A stretch of 64,000 nucleotides of DNA from Nocardia pseudovaccinii NBRC 100343 (GCF_001613225.1 NZ_BDBY01000207.1:42038-106037), one strand, 5' to 3'; positions 50,107 through 58,948 are shown, counted from the stretch's first letter. Notes: generated by a model not told the origin, from the sequence alone. Made by a program: numbers and translations.

Positions 50107-51607
50107 TGTCGCCTCGCGCGGCAGCCGCGGGTTCGGTGAAGTGCCGTCGCACCGCGCTCAGATCCGCCTTTCCGGACGGTGTTCGCGGAATGGCGTCGAC
50201 GATGACGATCCGAGTGGGAATCTCATAGGCCGCCAAACGAGTTCGGAGGAACACGACCAGCTGGTCGGTTTCGGCGGTCGCGCCGTCGCGCAGTTCCACC
50301 ATGGCCACCGGTGTCTCCCCGAGACGCTGGTCGGGCCGGGCCACCACCGCCGCCCCCCGCACAGCGGGATGGCTTTCCAGGGCGCTGCGCACATCGTCGG
50401 GCATGATCTTGAACCCGCCCCGGATGATCGCCTGATCGGCCCGCCCCAGGATCCACAGAAATCCGTCGGCATCGAGGCGAGCGATATCGGTGGTGCGGAT
50501 CCAGTCCGCCGACGGTCCCAGCTGGCCGGGGACAACCTCGAGCAGACCGGGCTGGTCGGCCCCGAGGACCGTACCGTCCTCGTCGACGACCCGCAGCTGA
50601 GCGCCGCCGCTCGCGCGACCAACACTGCCGCGCTTGGCATTCCAGTATTGCCGGTGATCGGCGAGCGTCCAGCCCGCGACGCCGCCACCGAATTCCGTTG
50701 CGGCATAAGACGTCAATACCGGGATCCCGAACTTCTCGTAGAAGGCGTCGGCATCGGCGGCCGATAGCGGTGCCGTGCCGGAGGTGACGACGCGGATGCC
50801 CGCCAGATCGTCCTTGCCCAGATCCGAATGCAACACCGTGCGCAATGCGGCGGGCACCAGCGATACTGCGGCCGGGCGATGCGCACGCACCGCCTCGGCC
50901 CAGCTGCCGAGTTCGAACCGCGGCAACAGCACGAACGGCCGGGCCTCGGTGACGCACTGCAGTATTCGGAATATGCCGCCGATGTGGACCAGCGGCGCAT
51001 TGACGATCGCGACACCACGGCGTGGTTCGCTGGGCGGCGTCGCACGACTCGGGTCGGGGCCCAGTACACTGCGCGCGAGCATGTCGTAGGTGATATCGAC
51101 GCGCTTCGGGGGCCCGGTCGTCCCGCTGGTCAGCATGTGCACCGCCACCCCCGGCTCGGCCGCACCGAAATCGTGCGGCTGCCCGGTCGAGTGCGGCTCC
51201 ACATCCAATTCCGATATCGACACCGTCGCCGTGCCCGATTCGGGCGTGACCAGCGCCGCGAGATCGCTGGCGCGACCGATGACCAGCGGTAGCCGTAGTG
51301 CGGCGATATCGGCTCGGATCCGGTCGTCACCGCGTCCCGGATTGATCACCACGACACTGCCGCCACCGAGCAGGACGCCGAGAAACGCGGCGACATGCTC
51401 GGGCCGATTGCGCAGCAGGATGCCGACCTTTCGCGGCTCGGTCCCGGGCTCGGTGGTGTGTGAGCGGATCCGGCGTGCCATATCGCCGAGCAGTCGCCAC
51501 GAGAACCACCGATCGTCGTATTCGATCGCGGGCGCGTCCGGTCGCAGGTCGAGCACATCGGCGATGCGTCGGATCAGTGGATGGTCCGCGCCGGGGTAGT
51601 CGTTCAT
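50096..51607 (-). CDS. AMP-forming acyl-CoA ligase (cluster ligase 4), type PPKRV
   Basis: A 503-residue ligase close to the one at 44879: LTSGTTGPPKRVDIT loop, TSYAATEFGGGVAGW, RTTDIARLDADGFLWILGRAD and IRGGFKIMPD. Unlike that relative it keeps a lysine strip of usual form, TPSGKADLSAVRRH. The ATG at 51607 overlaps the crotonase stop (TGATG). The two PPKRV ligases sit at opposite ends of the region and in opposite orientation, which suggests duplication followed by separation. Confidence 0.87.
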   Translation of the reverse strand: MNDYPGADHPLIRRIADVLDLRPDAPAIEYDDRWFSWRLLGDMARRIRSHTTEPGTEPRKVGILLRNRPEHVAAFLGVLLGGGSVVVINPGRGDDRIRADIAALRLPLVIGRASDLAALVTPESGTATVSISELDVEPHSTGQPHDFGAAEPGVAVHMLTSGTTGPPKRVDITYDMLARSVLGPDPSRATPPSEPRRGVAIVNAPLVHIGGIFRILQCVTEARPFVLLPRFELGSWAEAVRAHRPAAVSLVPAALRTVLHSDLGKDDLAGIRVVTSGTAPLSAADADAFYEKFGIPVLTSYAATEFGGGVAGWTLADHRQYWNAKRGSVGRASGGAQLRVVDEDGTVLGADQPGLLEVVPGQLGPSADWIRTTDIARLDADGFLWILGRADQAIIRGGFKIMPDDVRSALESHPAVRGAAVVARPDQRLGETPVAMVELRDGATAETDQLVVFLRTRLAAYEIPTRIVIVDAIPRTPSGKADLSAVRRHFTEPAAAARGDNGR

Positions 51608-52395
51608 CACCGGATCCTCGGCTCGGTCGAAACACGGTGTGGCGCAGAATCATCGGCGAGTTGGGCGGTACCGATAGGATTGCCCAGGCGGGTGTAGATG
51701 AGGCCGTGGTCCAGCGCGGCTCGATAGGGCTTGTCGAGTGATTCCCAGATCGCCTTGACCGTGCCCTGCGTGGCCGCGGGCGGTTTGGCGGCGACGGTGG
51801 CCGCGATCTCGTGCGCGCGGGCCCAGAGTCGATCGCGCTCGACCACTTCGGTCACCAACCCGATGCGCAACGCGGTGTCCGCGCCGACGCGTTCGTCATT
51901 GCCCATCAGCGCCATCCGCAAGGTATCGCCGAGACCGACGCGTCGCATGAGCCCGACGGGTTCCAATGCGGAGACCAGCCCCGCCGAGACGTGCGAGTCG
52001 AAGAAGGTGGCCTCGGTCGAACAGATCACGATGTCGGCCTCGTTGACGAAATAGAACGCGCCCGCGGTGCAGAGACCGTGCACGGCGCAGACCACCGGCT
52101 TCCACATCTTCTGCCACTTCGGGCTGAGTGCCTCACCGGGATCCTCGTGATGCCACACGCTGGCGGGCTGCCCGTAGGGCTTCTTGATATCCAAACCGGC
52201 ACTGAATGCCCGATCGCCGGCCGCGCGCACCACGACGGCATGGACCGCATCGTCCAATTTGACGATATGCCAGGCACGTTCGATTTCCTCGCACATGGTG
52301 CGATCGAAGGCGTTGAGGCGGTCGGGCCGGTTCAAGGTGATGGTGGCGACCCGGTCGACCGGATCCACTTCGAGCAGAATGGTTTCGAAACTCAT
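51607..52395 (-). CDS. Crotonase-superfamily enzyme, altered active site (1)
   Basis: A 262-residue enoyl-CoA hydratase/isomerase homologue with the usual NRPDRLNAFD start and the oxyanion strip AFSAGLDIKK. At the positions of the two hydratase glutamates it has Tyr (in AGAFYFVNEADI) and His (in FFDSHVSAGL). The FFD-x-H form is shared with its neighbour and with many actinobacterial EchA proteins. Reactions other than plain hydration (isomerisation, hydrolysis, C-C cleavage) are therefore open. The ATG at 52395 overlaps the stop of the upstream crotonase (ATGA), which places it in the coupled operon. Confidence 0.87.
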   Translation of the reverse strand: MSFETILLEVDPVDRVATITLNRPDRLNAFDRTMCEEIERAWHIVKLDDAVHAVVVRAAGDRAFSAGLDIKKPYGQPASVWHHEDPGEALSPKWQKMWKPVVCAVHGLCTAGAFYFVNEADIVICSTEATFFDSHVSAGLVSALEPVGLMRRVGLGDTLRMALMGNDERVGADTALRIGLVTEVVERDRLWARAHEIAATVAAKPPAATQGTVKAIWESLDKPYRAALDHGLIYTRLGNPIGTAQLADDSAPHRVSTEPRIR

Positions 52396-53195
52396 CGGCA
52401 CTGCCAATCCGGGGTCCGCTTCTCGATGAAAGCCTTGGGTCCCTCGAGCGCGTCCTCGGTGCGGGTGACGCGCTCGCGGAACGATTCGGCCAGCATCTCC
52501 GCTTCGTGCAGCGGCACGTCCAGGCCCTTGACGATGGCCAGGCGGGTGCCCCGAACCGCAAGCGGCGCATTGGAATTGACGATGTCGGCGATTTCGTGTG
52601 CGCGCTCGAGGAGTCGCTCGTGCTCGACCACCTCGGTGATCATCCCCAAGTCGTAGGCGCGTTGCGCGCTCATCCGTTCGTGCTTACCCGTCAGCGCCAT
52701 GCGCAGCGCGACCGAACGCGGCAGCACCCTGGCCAGGCGCACCACCTCGCGGCCCGCGACGAGACCGATGCTGACGTGCGGATCGAAGAAGCTCGCGCGC
52801 TCCGAGGCGATGACGATATCCCCGGTGGTGACCCAGTCGAGCCCCGCGCCGCAGCACAATCCATTGATCGCGGCCAGGATCGGTTTGGTCATGGCGCGAA
52901 ACGGCGGTGTGCCCTCCTGCGGTGCTTCCCATTGCTCATAGGTGGACAGATACGGCCGCTCGTCGATCACCTTGCCGTCGCCGGGGATCGCCTTCACGTC
53001 CGCGCCGGTGCAGAAGGCCCGCCCGACGCCGGTGACGATGATCGACCAGACCTTGTCGTCGTGCTCCGCCTCGTCGTATGCGGCCCGCAACTCGGTGATC
53101 ATATGCGGGCTGAGCGCGTTGAGGGCGTCCGGCCGGTTCAGTGTGACGGTGGCCGTATGCCCGTCGACGTCGTATCCGATGGTGTCGAACGGCAT
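52392..53195 (-). CDS. Crotonase-superfamily enzyme, altered active site (2)
   Basis: A 267-residue crotonase homologue and the first gene of the minus-strand operon. It has NRPDALNALSPHM and the oxyanion strip AFCTGADVKA. At the hydratase-glutamate positions it carries Asp (CGAGLDWVTTGD) and His (FFDPHVSIGL). It is paralogous to the next gene, and the pair may form a hetero-oligomer or act on successive intermediates. The ATG at 53195 has AGGAAGGAA upstream. The TACTGTA-type site C lies 48 bp upstream, between this gene and the divergent hotdog/crotonase pair. Confidence 0.88.
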   Translation of the reverse strand: MPFDTIGYDVDGHTATVTLNRPDALNALSPHMITELRAAYDEAEHDDKVWSIIVTGVGRAFCTGADVKAIPGDGKVIDERPYLSTYEQWEAPQEGTPPFRAMTKPILAAINGLCCGAGLDWVTTGDIVIASERASFFDPHVSIGLVAGREVVRLARVLPRSVALRMALTGKHERMSAQRAYDLGMITEVVEHERLLERAHEIADIVNSNAPLAVRGTRLAIVKGLDVPLHEAEMLAESFRERVTRTEDALEGPKAFIEKRTPDWQCR

Positions 53196-53242
53196 GGTAT
53201 TCCTTCCTCGGCACGGCTGCTGACGCACGCTACTGATGTATA

Positions 53243-53256
53243 TACAGTAGACAGTA
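53243..53256. promoter_or_regulatory. TACTGTA-type element, site C
   Basis: TACAGTAGACAGTA contains two direct ACAGTA half-sites and, on the other strand, TACTGTCTACTGTA. It is preceded by TGTATA as at site B. It lies between the divergent operons starting at 53195 and 53311. Confidence 0.5.
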
Positions 53257-53310
53257 CCGTTAGCCTTCTGCAAAGGTAGCGGATACGCATCGACGACGAA
53301 AAGAGGTCCG

Positions 53311-54024
53311 ATGGCCGAGCATGGGCAAACACCCCCGGACGGCGCTACGGCCGCGACCGGATCGGCGATTCGTTTCGGCGAGCAACCGCTGCCGCAGACC
53401 ATGGCCGCGGCCGCCGCCATCCGCAGGCTCAGCGGGTTACTGCTGTCGTTGGAACATCCCCATCCGACCGTCGACGCCATGCTCGGGCAATTCGGCGAAT
53501 GGGAGCGCGAACTGGTCCTGGCGATCCCGCCGGATCCGGCGCCGCGGGTCGGCGCCACCCAAAGTGCTTCGCAGCGCGTCTATCTGGACCATGCCTCGGA
53601 TATCGGCGCATACAATCCGTGTTTCCCGGAATACCGATTCGACCATCTCGACATCGGGGCGGCCGTTGGCCGGGTGACCTTTCCGCTGGTGCACGAGGGG
53701 CCGCCCGGGCTCGTGCACGGCGGGTTCCTCGCGGTCTTCTTCGATGCCGTCGTCCAGCACCAGAGCTGTGCGGTCGGCCTGACCGGCAAGACTCGCTCGT
53801 TGCATGTCACCTATCGTCGTCCGACGCCGATTCTGGTCGAGCTGCGATTCGAGATCGTCCGGTCGGTGGGGGAGACCGGCATCGAATCGGCGGCGCGGCT
53901 GATTCTGGAAGACGAGGTGCTGTGCACGGCGGTCGTCCAGACGGTCGCGTTGCCACCCGAGCGGCTGACCGGCGCGCGATACGGAAAGCGATCCCCGAAA
54001 GAGAAGGAAGAGACACGCAGATGA
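53311..54024 (+). CDS. PaaI-like hotdog thioesterase, long form
   Basis: A 237-residue protein. The N-terminal 100 residues are helical and unassigned; the C-terminal hotdog domain carries GPPGLVHGGFLAVFFDAVVQ, the PaaI HGG motif, then SLHVTYRRPTPI. The HGG motif is intact, unlike in the thioesterase at 46504. It would hydrolyse an acyl-CoA of this pathway. The ATG at 53311 follows AAGAGG, and its stop overlaps the next crotonase start (ATGA). It is divergent from the big minus-strand operon and shares its regulatory region. Confidence 0.8.
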   Translation: MAEHGQTPPDGATAATGSAIRFGEQPLPQTMAAAAAIRRLSGLLLSLEHPHPTVDAMLGQFGEWERELVLAIPPDPAPRVGATQSASQRVYLDHASDIGAYNPCFPEYRFDHLDIGAAVGRVTFPLVHEGPPGLVHGGFLAVFFDAVVQHQSCAVGLTGKTRSLHVTYRRPTPILVELRFEIVRSVGETGIESAARLILEDEVLCTAVVQTVALPPERLTGARYGKRSPKEKEETRR

Positions 54025-54917
54025 CCAGTTCGAGCGCCGCCGACGGCCGCGTGCTCTACGACGTGGACCCGGACAACAGGGTCGCCACCGTCACGCTGAA
54101 CAATCCGAGTCGGCGCAACTCCTACGATGCGGCCATGCGTGACGGTCTGGCTCGGTATCTGGACCAGATCGCCGAGGACGACGACATCACCGTCGTGCTG
54201 CTGCGGGGGGCGGGCGGTGTGTTCAGCACCGGCGCCGATATGAACAATGCCTATGGCTGGTACGGCGAGGGGGCCGGAAACGGCAAGCGGCCCACCAAGA
54301 GTCGGCCCAGCCAACGGCGGCGGCTGACGGTAGACCGCAAATCGTTCGACTTCTACCACAATTTCCTCGGCTTTCCGAAGGTCACTGTCGGCGAAATCAG
54401 TGGCTACGCACTGGGTGGCGGTTTCGAAATGGCGCTGATGACCGATATTTCGGTGATCGCGCGGGATACGAAAGTCGGTATGCCCGCGACCCGCTTCCTC
54501 GGTCCCGCGCTCGGCAGCCTGCATATGTTCTTCCACCGGCTCGGTCCGGTGCTCGCGCGTCGGTTGCTGTTGACCGGCGACATCATCGAGGCGGGCGGTA
54601 TCGAACATCTCGGTGTCTTCACCGAAACGTGCGAGCCGGACGCGGTCACCGCGCGGGCGCGGTATTGGGCCGAGAAGGCCGCGAAGATGCCCGCCGACGG
54701 CGTCGTCATCGCCAAAGAGGCGTTCCGGCTCGTCGAACAGAGTCAGGCATATCAAGGCGAAGAAGTGGCCAGCTATCTCTTCCACGCATTCGGCACCAAT
54801 CTGCAATTCGCCCCCGGCGAGTTCAACTTCGTCAAGACGCGCGCCGAGCACGGGACCAAGGAGGCATTCCGGTTGCGGGACGAACACTTCCATGTCAAGG
54901 AACCCGACGTGCCGTAG
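54021..54917 (+). CDS. Crotonase-superfamily enzyme (3)
   Basis: A 298-residue crotonase homologue, longer than usual owing to an insertion of about 30 basic residues (AYGWYGEGAGNGKRPTKS) after the oxyanion strip VFSTGADMNNA. It keeps a glutamate at the first hydratase position (LGGGFEMALMTD), but the second is lost (GMPATRFLG). The start overlaps the hotdog stop by 4 bp. The different residue pattern from the crotonases at 51607 and 52392 suggests a separate step. The insertion could form a lid over the CoA site. Confidence 0.86.
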   Translation: MTSSSAADGRVLYDVDPDNRVATVTLNNPSRRNSYDAAMRDGLARYLDQIAEDDDITVVLLRGAGGVFSTGADMNNAYGWYGEGAGNGKRPTKSRPSQRRRLTVDRKSFDFYHNFLGFPKVTVGEISGYALGGGFEMALMTDISVIARDTKVGMPATRFLGPALGSLHMFFHRLGPVLARRLLLTGDIIEAGGIEHLGVFTETCEPDAVTARARYWAEKAAKMPADGVVIAKEAFRLVEQSQAYQGEEVASYLFHAFGTNLQFAPGEFNFVKTRAEHGTKEAFRLRDEHFHVKEPDVP

Positions 54918-55108
54918 CGAGTCAGCTCACCGACGGCCCGGCGCGTTCGTTTCTCGCGGTGCCTCGATCAGCCGACTCGCGTCATCGAGAATGCGTTTCA
55001 GACCCGTATTCGAAGTTCCGCTCATCGGGTGCGCCCGATTTTCCGGCCCTTGGCCATCGCCTCGGCGAGCAGCGGAGTCGTTGTCACATCGGCGAGGTGG
55101 AGACCTTG

Positions 55109-55918
55109 CTATCGACCCTGGAAATCCGGCGGGCGACGCTGTTGGAAGGCGGTCAGGCCCTCCTTGAAATCCTTGGTGCGGCAGGCGAGTTCGAGCGCGA
55201 AGAGTTCGTGGTCGAGTGCTTCGGGCAGGCTGGTGTGCTGGTTGTGATGGATGGCCTGTTTGGTGAGTCCGAAGGCGATGGTCGCCGCCGCGTTCAGGCG
55301 GGTGAGTAACGCGTCGGTGTGCTGTTGGAGTTCGGCGGGATCAGTGGCCTGATGGATCAGGCCCCAGTCGGCCGCGTCGGCGGCCCCGACCTTCTCGCCG
55401 AGCAGCAGTAATCGTTTGGCTCGGGTGAGGCCGACGAGGCGGGGCAAAAGCCAGGTGGATCCGGTGTCCGGGCTGAATCCACGGGCCAGGAAGGGCTCCC
55501 AGAACACGGCATCGGCGGCGGCGATGGTGAAGTCGGCCGCGAGCGCGAGGTTGCATCCCATACCCGCCGCCCAGCCGCGGACAGTGCAGACCACGGGCAG
55601 CTGAATGGTGTGGACGAGTTCGATGACGCGGTGCGCGGTATGCGGTATGCGGCGGACGAGGTCACCGGTCCGGGCGCGGTTGCCATTGCTGTTGGTGGCG
55701 ACCCAGTCCACGCCGGAGCAGAAGTCGTCGCCCGCGCCCTGGATGTGGATGACGCGCAGGGTGTCGTCGGTGGCGGCGGCGGTGAGCACGCCGACCAGAT
55801 CATCGATCATGGTGGAGCTGAGTGCATTACGCCGGGCAGGGCGGTCCAGGGTCAGGCGCAGCAGGGCGCCGTCGCGGTGGCTGTGTACCGTGCCGTCGGT
55901 TGGGTCGTCATCGCTCAC
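55109..55918 (-). CDS. Crotonase-superfamily enzyme (4), isomerase-like
   Basis: A 269-residue crotonase homologue. The first hydratase glutamate is replaced by Asn (GMGCNLALAAD) and the second by Phe (FWEPFLARG), but an Asp follows in RGFSPDTGSTWLLPRLVG, the form seen in PaaG-like enoyl-CoA isomerases, where an Asp is catalytic. An isomerase or hydratase/isomerase role is the best guess. It starts with GTG at 55918. TACTGT/ACAGTA repeats (site D) lie 43-72 bp upstream. It stands apart from the other crotonases. Confidence 0.87.
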   Translation of the reverse strand: MSDDDPTDGTVHSHRDGALLRLTLDRPARRNALSSTMIDDLVGVLTAAATDDTLRVIHIQGAGDDFCSGVDWVATNSNGNRARTGDLVRRIPHTAHRVIELVHTIQLPVVCTVRGWAAGMGCNLALAADFTIAAADAVFWEPFLARGFSPDTGSTWLLPRLVGLTRAKRLLLLGEKVGAADAADWGLIHQATDPAELQQHTDALLTRLNAAATIAFGLTKQAIHHNQHTSLPEALDHELFALELACRTKDFKEGLTAFQQRRPPDFQGR

Positions 55919-55960
55919 TGTGGTACCCGCGCCTTCTCCAGCCGCTTACGGTCCGCGACC

Positions 55961-55990
55961 TACTGTTACAGCTACAGTATCTGATACTGT
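55961..55990. promoter_or_regulatory. TACTGTA-type element, site D (two overlapping palindromes)
   Basis: TACTGT-N7-ACAGTA (55961-55979) overlaps ACAGTATC-T-GATACTGT (55974-55990), a perfect 17-bp palindrome around a central base. It is upstream of the crotonase start at 55918 and in the 85-bp gap before the VOC gene. It is the most complete of the four sites. Confidence 0.55.
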
Positions 55991-56003
55991 CAGAGTCGGT
56001 GCG

Positions 56004-56402
56004 CTACGGGATGACCTGACCGATGCCGAGCAGATTGCCCTCGCTGTCACGGAACCACGCGCCTCGCTCGGCACGTCCCTTGCTCGGATAGTTGCCCTCG
56101 ATGTCCATGATCCCGTTCACGGCGCCGTCGTATTCCTCGAACACCACGCCACGGGCACGCAGGCCCGCGACGGTTGCCTCGATGTCATCGACGTAGAAAC
56201 CCATCTGGGTGAACGAGCCGTCGGACGCACCGGCAGAGGCGAACAGGCAGAAGACACCCGTGGCGCCTTCATAGCGCAAGCCGCCCTCGCGTTCCTCGAC
56301 CGGTTCGAGGCCGAGTTTTTCGGCGTACCAGCGGCGGGCTCGGGCCAAGTCCTGGGTGGGTATGCGGGCTTCGATGTGTGCGCTGCTGAGCATCCTCGTC
56401 AT
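56004..56402 (-). CDS. VOC (glyoxalase/dioxygenase-fold) protein
   Basis: A 132-residue vicinal-oxygen-chelate protein. It has the usual beginning HIEARIPTQDLARARRWYAEKLGL, the paired beta-alpha-beta modules, and ends with AWFRDSEGNLLGIGQ. The metal-ligand positions seen in this family are only partly identifiable (His in SSAHIEA, Glu near the end). It may bind or isomerise a small substrate, or confer resistance. It is transcribed toward the crotonase at 55109 with site D between, so it may be the upstream gene of that unit or independent. Confidence 0.82.
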   Translation of the reverse strand: MTRMLSSAHIEARIPTQDLARARRWYAEKLGLEPVEEREGGLRYEGATGVFCLFASAGASDGSFTQMGFYVDDIEATVAGLRARGVVFEEYDGAVNGIMDIEGNYPSKGRAERGAWFRDSEGNLLGIGQVIP

Positions 56403-56525
56403 GGTAGCCAGCCGCGTGCACGGTTTCTGCCAGATCGCCGTTGCCTCGGATTCTCCTGTCGGCGAGCGACGGTGCTGGAAGACTCATGGGTCGAAACGGT
56501 CACCGTGACTGAGGGAGTGTGCGAC

Positions 56526-56876
56526 GTGGAGGTCGTGTACAACATCGTCGTCGTCGCCCATCTGCTGGGTATGGCTGCGGTTGTCGGCGGGTATGTCGCC
56601 GGACAGCCGGGCGTATCCGAGCTTATGGTGTGGGGTGCGCGGGCACAGCTCGTCACCGGTCTGATCCTGGTGGGGATGGCGGATTCGATCGATTCGCTCG
56701 GCAAGGATCCGAATATGGCGAAGATCGGTACCAAGCTGGTCATCTCCGTGCTGGTTGCCGCGTTCGCCGAGATCGGTCGTGCGGATGCCAAGAAGGGGAA
56801 GCCGATGCCGTGGCTGACGCACGCGTCCGGTGGTTTGGCGATCGTCAACGTATTCATCGCGGTGCTGTGGACCTGA
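56526..56876 (+). CDS. Small four-helix membrane protein
   Basis: A 116-residue membrane protein with helices at about 3-22, 30-50, 66-84 and 98-115. It starts with GTG at 56526, preceded by GAGGGA at 9-bp spacing; an in-frame GTG at 56517 is less well placed. The loop ADSIDSLGKDPNMAKIGTKL is polar and the ending is ASGGLAIVNVFIAVLWT. Such proteins are common next to alpha/beta hydrolases in mycolate actinomycetes, with no known role. It is 81 bp upstream of the hydrolase. Confidence 0.75.
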   Translation: MEVVYNIVVVAHLLGMAAVVGGYVAGQPGVSELMVWGARAQLVTGLILVGMADSIDSLGKDPNMAKIGTKLVISVLVAAFAEIGRADAKKGKPMPWLTHASGGLAIVNVFIAVLWT

Positions 56877-56957
56877 TCTGCGCGCGCGCACGGCCTTCGA
56901 CAGCGCGTCATCCGCGTCGTACCTTCGTTACAGGACGGAAGTAACGGAGGGCATCGG

Positions 56958-57848
56958 ATGCGGGTCGATATCGAATTCACCAGCGGCGCAGTGACATTGC
57001 GGGGCTGGCTCTTCAGGCCGGAAGCGGCGTCGGGCCCCGTCCCGCTGGTGGTGATGACACACGGCTTCGCGGGCGTCAAGGAATGGGTTGCCCCGTTCGC
57101 CCAAGTGTTCAGCAAAGCGGGCCTGGCTTGTCTGGTGTACGACCACCCTGGATTCGGGACCTCCGATGGCGAACCGCGTTACGAGGTCGACCCCGTCGCC
57201 CAGATCGAGGGCTATCGCGATGCGATCACGTTCGCGCAAACCCTGGAGGGCATCGATCCGGAACGGATCGGCATCTGGGGAACCAGTTTCGCGGGCGGCC
57301 ACGTGTTGGTGGTCGCGGCGACCGATCGACGGGTGCGCGCGGTGGTGTCGCAGGTGCCACTCACCAACGGCTGGGCCAACTTCCGCAGTCTGGTCCCCTC
57401 CATCATGCTGCCCGCGGTCCATGCGGCCATCGCCGCCGACCGGCAAGCTCGCGCCTCGGGCAAACCGCATCAGATGATCAAGGCGGCCTCCGACGATCCG
57501 ACCGAACTCGTCGCCATGCCCGGTATCGAGGTCTACAACTGGTTGATGGCCAACGGCCCGCAGATCCCCACCTGGCGCAACGAGGTCACCCTCTCCAGCG
57601 TCGACAAGTTCCAGTCCTACGCCCCCGAAGCCTTCCTGCGGCGCGTCTCTCCGACGCCACTGCTGATGGTGGTCGCCGATCAAGACACTCTCACGCCCAG
57701 CGATATCGCCCTGCAGAGCTACGCCGAGGCCCTGGAACCCAAACAACTGGCGCTGATCCCGGGTCCACACTTCGCCGTCTACGAGGAGCAGTTCGAACGA
57801 GCGTCCAGCGTCGCCCGCGACTTCCTGCTCGCCCAGCTGAGCGGATAA
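56958..57848 (+). CDS. Alpha/beta hydrolase (dienelactone-hydrolase/acetyl-xylan-esterase-like)
   Basis: A 296-residue alpha/beta hydrolase of the DUF1100/YcjY-like group. The oxyanion strip is MTHGFAGVKEW, the nucleophile elbow is GIWGTSFAGGH (Ser in GTSFAG), an acid residue lies in MVVADQDTLTP, and the His is in PGPHFAVYEEQF. There is no signal peptide, so it is cytoplasmic. The ATG at 56958 has GGAGGG upstream. The substrate class is open: a short-chain ester or lactone is plausible. It is not obviously part of the CoA cluster. Confidence 0.86.
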   Translation: MRVDIEFTSGAVTLRGWLFRPEAASGPVPLVVMTHGFAGVKEWVAPFAQVFSKAGLACLVYDHPGFGTSDGEPRYEVDPVAQIEGYRDAITFAQTLEGIDPERIGIWGTSFAGGHVLVVAATDRRVRAVVSQVPLTNGWANFRSLVPSIMLPAVHAAIAADRQARASGKPHQMIKAASDDPTELVAMPGIEVYNWLMANGPQIPTWRNEVTLSSVDKFQSYAPEAFLRRVSPTPLLMVVADQDTLTPSDIALQSYAEALEPKQLALIPGPHFAVYEEQFERASSVARDFLLAQLSG

Positions 57849-58069
57849 CGCCTTCGAGCGAGTGGGTCGCGCGGAGCCTGGAACAGCGGGGACCGCGTCG
57901 GCAGGGGCCAGCGTGTGGCCGAGGGCGATCAGGTGTAGCCGGTCCGCGGGTCAACGCATGGATCTGTAGTGGCGGCTACGGGTTCGAAGTCGATGAGGGT
58001 GACGCTCGACAAGTCGGCGCATTCGGCATCGAGTGCACGAACGGATAGCCCGGAATTGGGCCCGTGAAC

Positions 58070-58777
58070 TCAGAGTGGCCGGAACCCGGTACCGACGGCG
58101 TCCGACTGATTCATCTCATCCAGGATTACGCCGATGTCGATCGCGACGGCCGGATCGTGCACCGCCGGCACGGCGCCGCAGGCGACGTCGAAGACGGTCA
58201 CGCCGGCCACCACGATCCCGATGTGCCCGATATTCATCCCGACCAGGCGGTCGCCCAGGGTGACCGGCCCGCCCGAATCGCCCGGCCTGGAGCAGAGTTG
58301 GCTCCGGAACCACCACTCGTGCGTATCCCACACCACGCCACAGTCGAAGCCGGAGGTCCGGCCGTTCTTGCAGACGATATCGCCCGGTCGCGGCGGTGCG
58401 CCGATGCCGCCGATGAAGGTCTGCGCCACCTGGCGAACCGGCGTGACCTTGGTGCGGTCGAATTCGATGACGGCGTAGTCGTTGCTGTGCCCGACCGCGG
58501 CGACGGTACCGATGGTGCCCGCCTGCTGTGTCTCGGCCTGGACGGACATACCGAGGTCGGCGCAGTGTCCGGCGGTGAGTCCGACCATCCGGCCGGCGCT
58601 GTCATAGCCGACCGTCGTGATGGTGCATACCGCTCGGCCCTCGATCAGGATGCCCGAGCCGCCGCCCAGTGTCGCCATCTGTGCGGCCGTCGCGTCACGG
58701 GGGGTCGCCGAGGGCGCGATGACCGCGATGACCGCGGCCATCAGCAGACGTATCCCGATCCGGCCCATGGCAACCAT
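58070..58777 (-). CDS. Secreted trypsin-like serine protease (S1 family)
   Basis: A 235-residue exported chymotrypsin-fold protease. A signal peptide (MGRIGIRLLMAAVIAVIA, cleavage near residue 31) is followed directly by the protease domain. The triad is His71 in TAGHC, Asp100 in HSNDYAVI and Ser168 in GDSGGP; Cys51/Cys72 and Cys136/Cys146 could form disulfides. There is no pro-region and no C-terminal anchor, as in small S1 proteases of Nocardia and Mycobacterium. The ATG at 58777 starts the signal peptide. It is divergent from the response regulator at 58949, which may control it. Confidence 0.87.
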   Translation of the reverse strand: MVAMGRIGIRLLMAAVIAVIAPSATPRDATAAQMATLGGGSGILIEGRAVCTITTVGYDSAGRMVGLTAGHCADLGMSVQAETQQAGTIGTVAAVGHSNDYAVIEFDRTKVTPVRQVAQTFIGGIGAPPRPGDIVCKNGRTSGFDCGVVWDTHEWWFRSQLCSRPGDSGGPVTLGDRLVGMNIGHIGIVVAGVTVFDVACGAVPAVHDPAVAIDIGVILDEMNQSDAVGTGFRPL

Positions 58778-58948
58778 GTCGCTAACTGTCCGCCGTGGTC
58801 GCAGCTTCTCGGTATTCGCTTCGTTGCAGGTGGGAAACATTTTGATGTAGCCGACTCCGCCGACCTGCTCGAGCGCGCCTGCGGTGCACACGGAATCTCC
58901 ACAATTGACGCGGGTTCTCTCCACAGCGGGTGGCTAGGGTTTCGGTTC

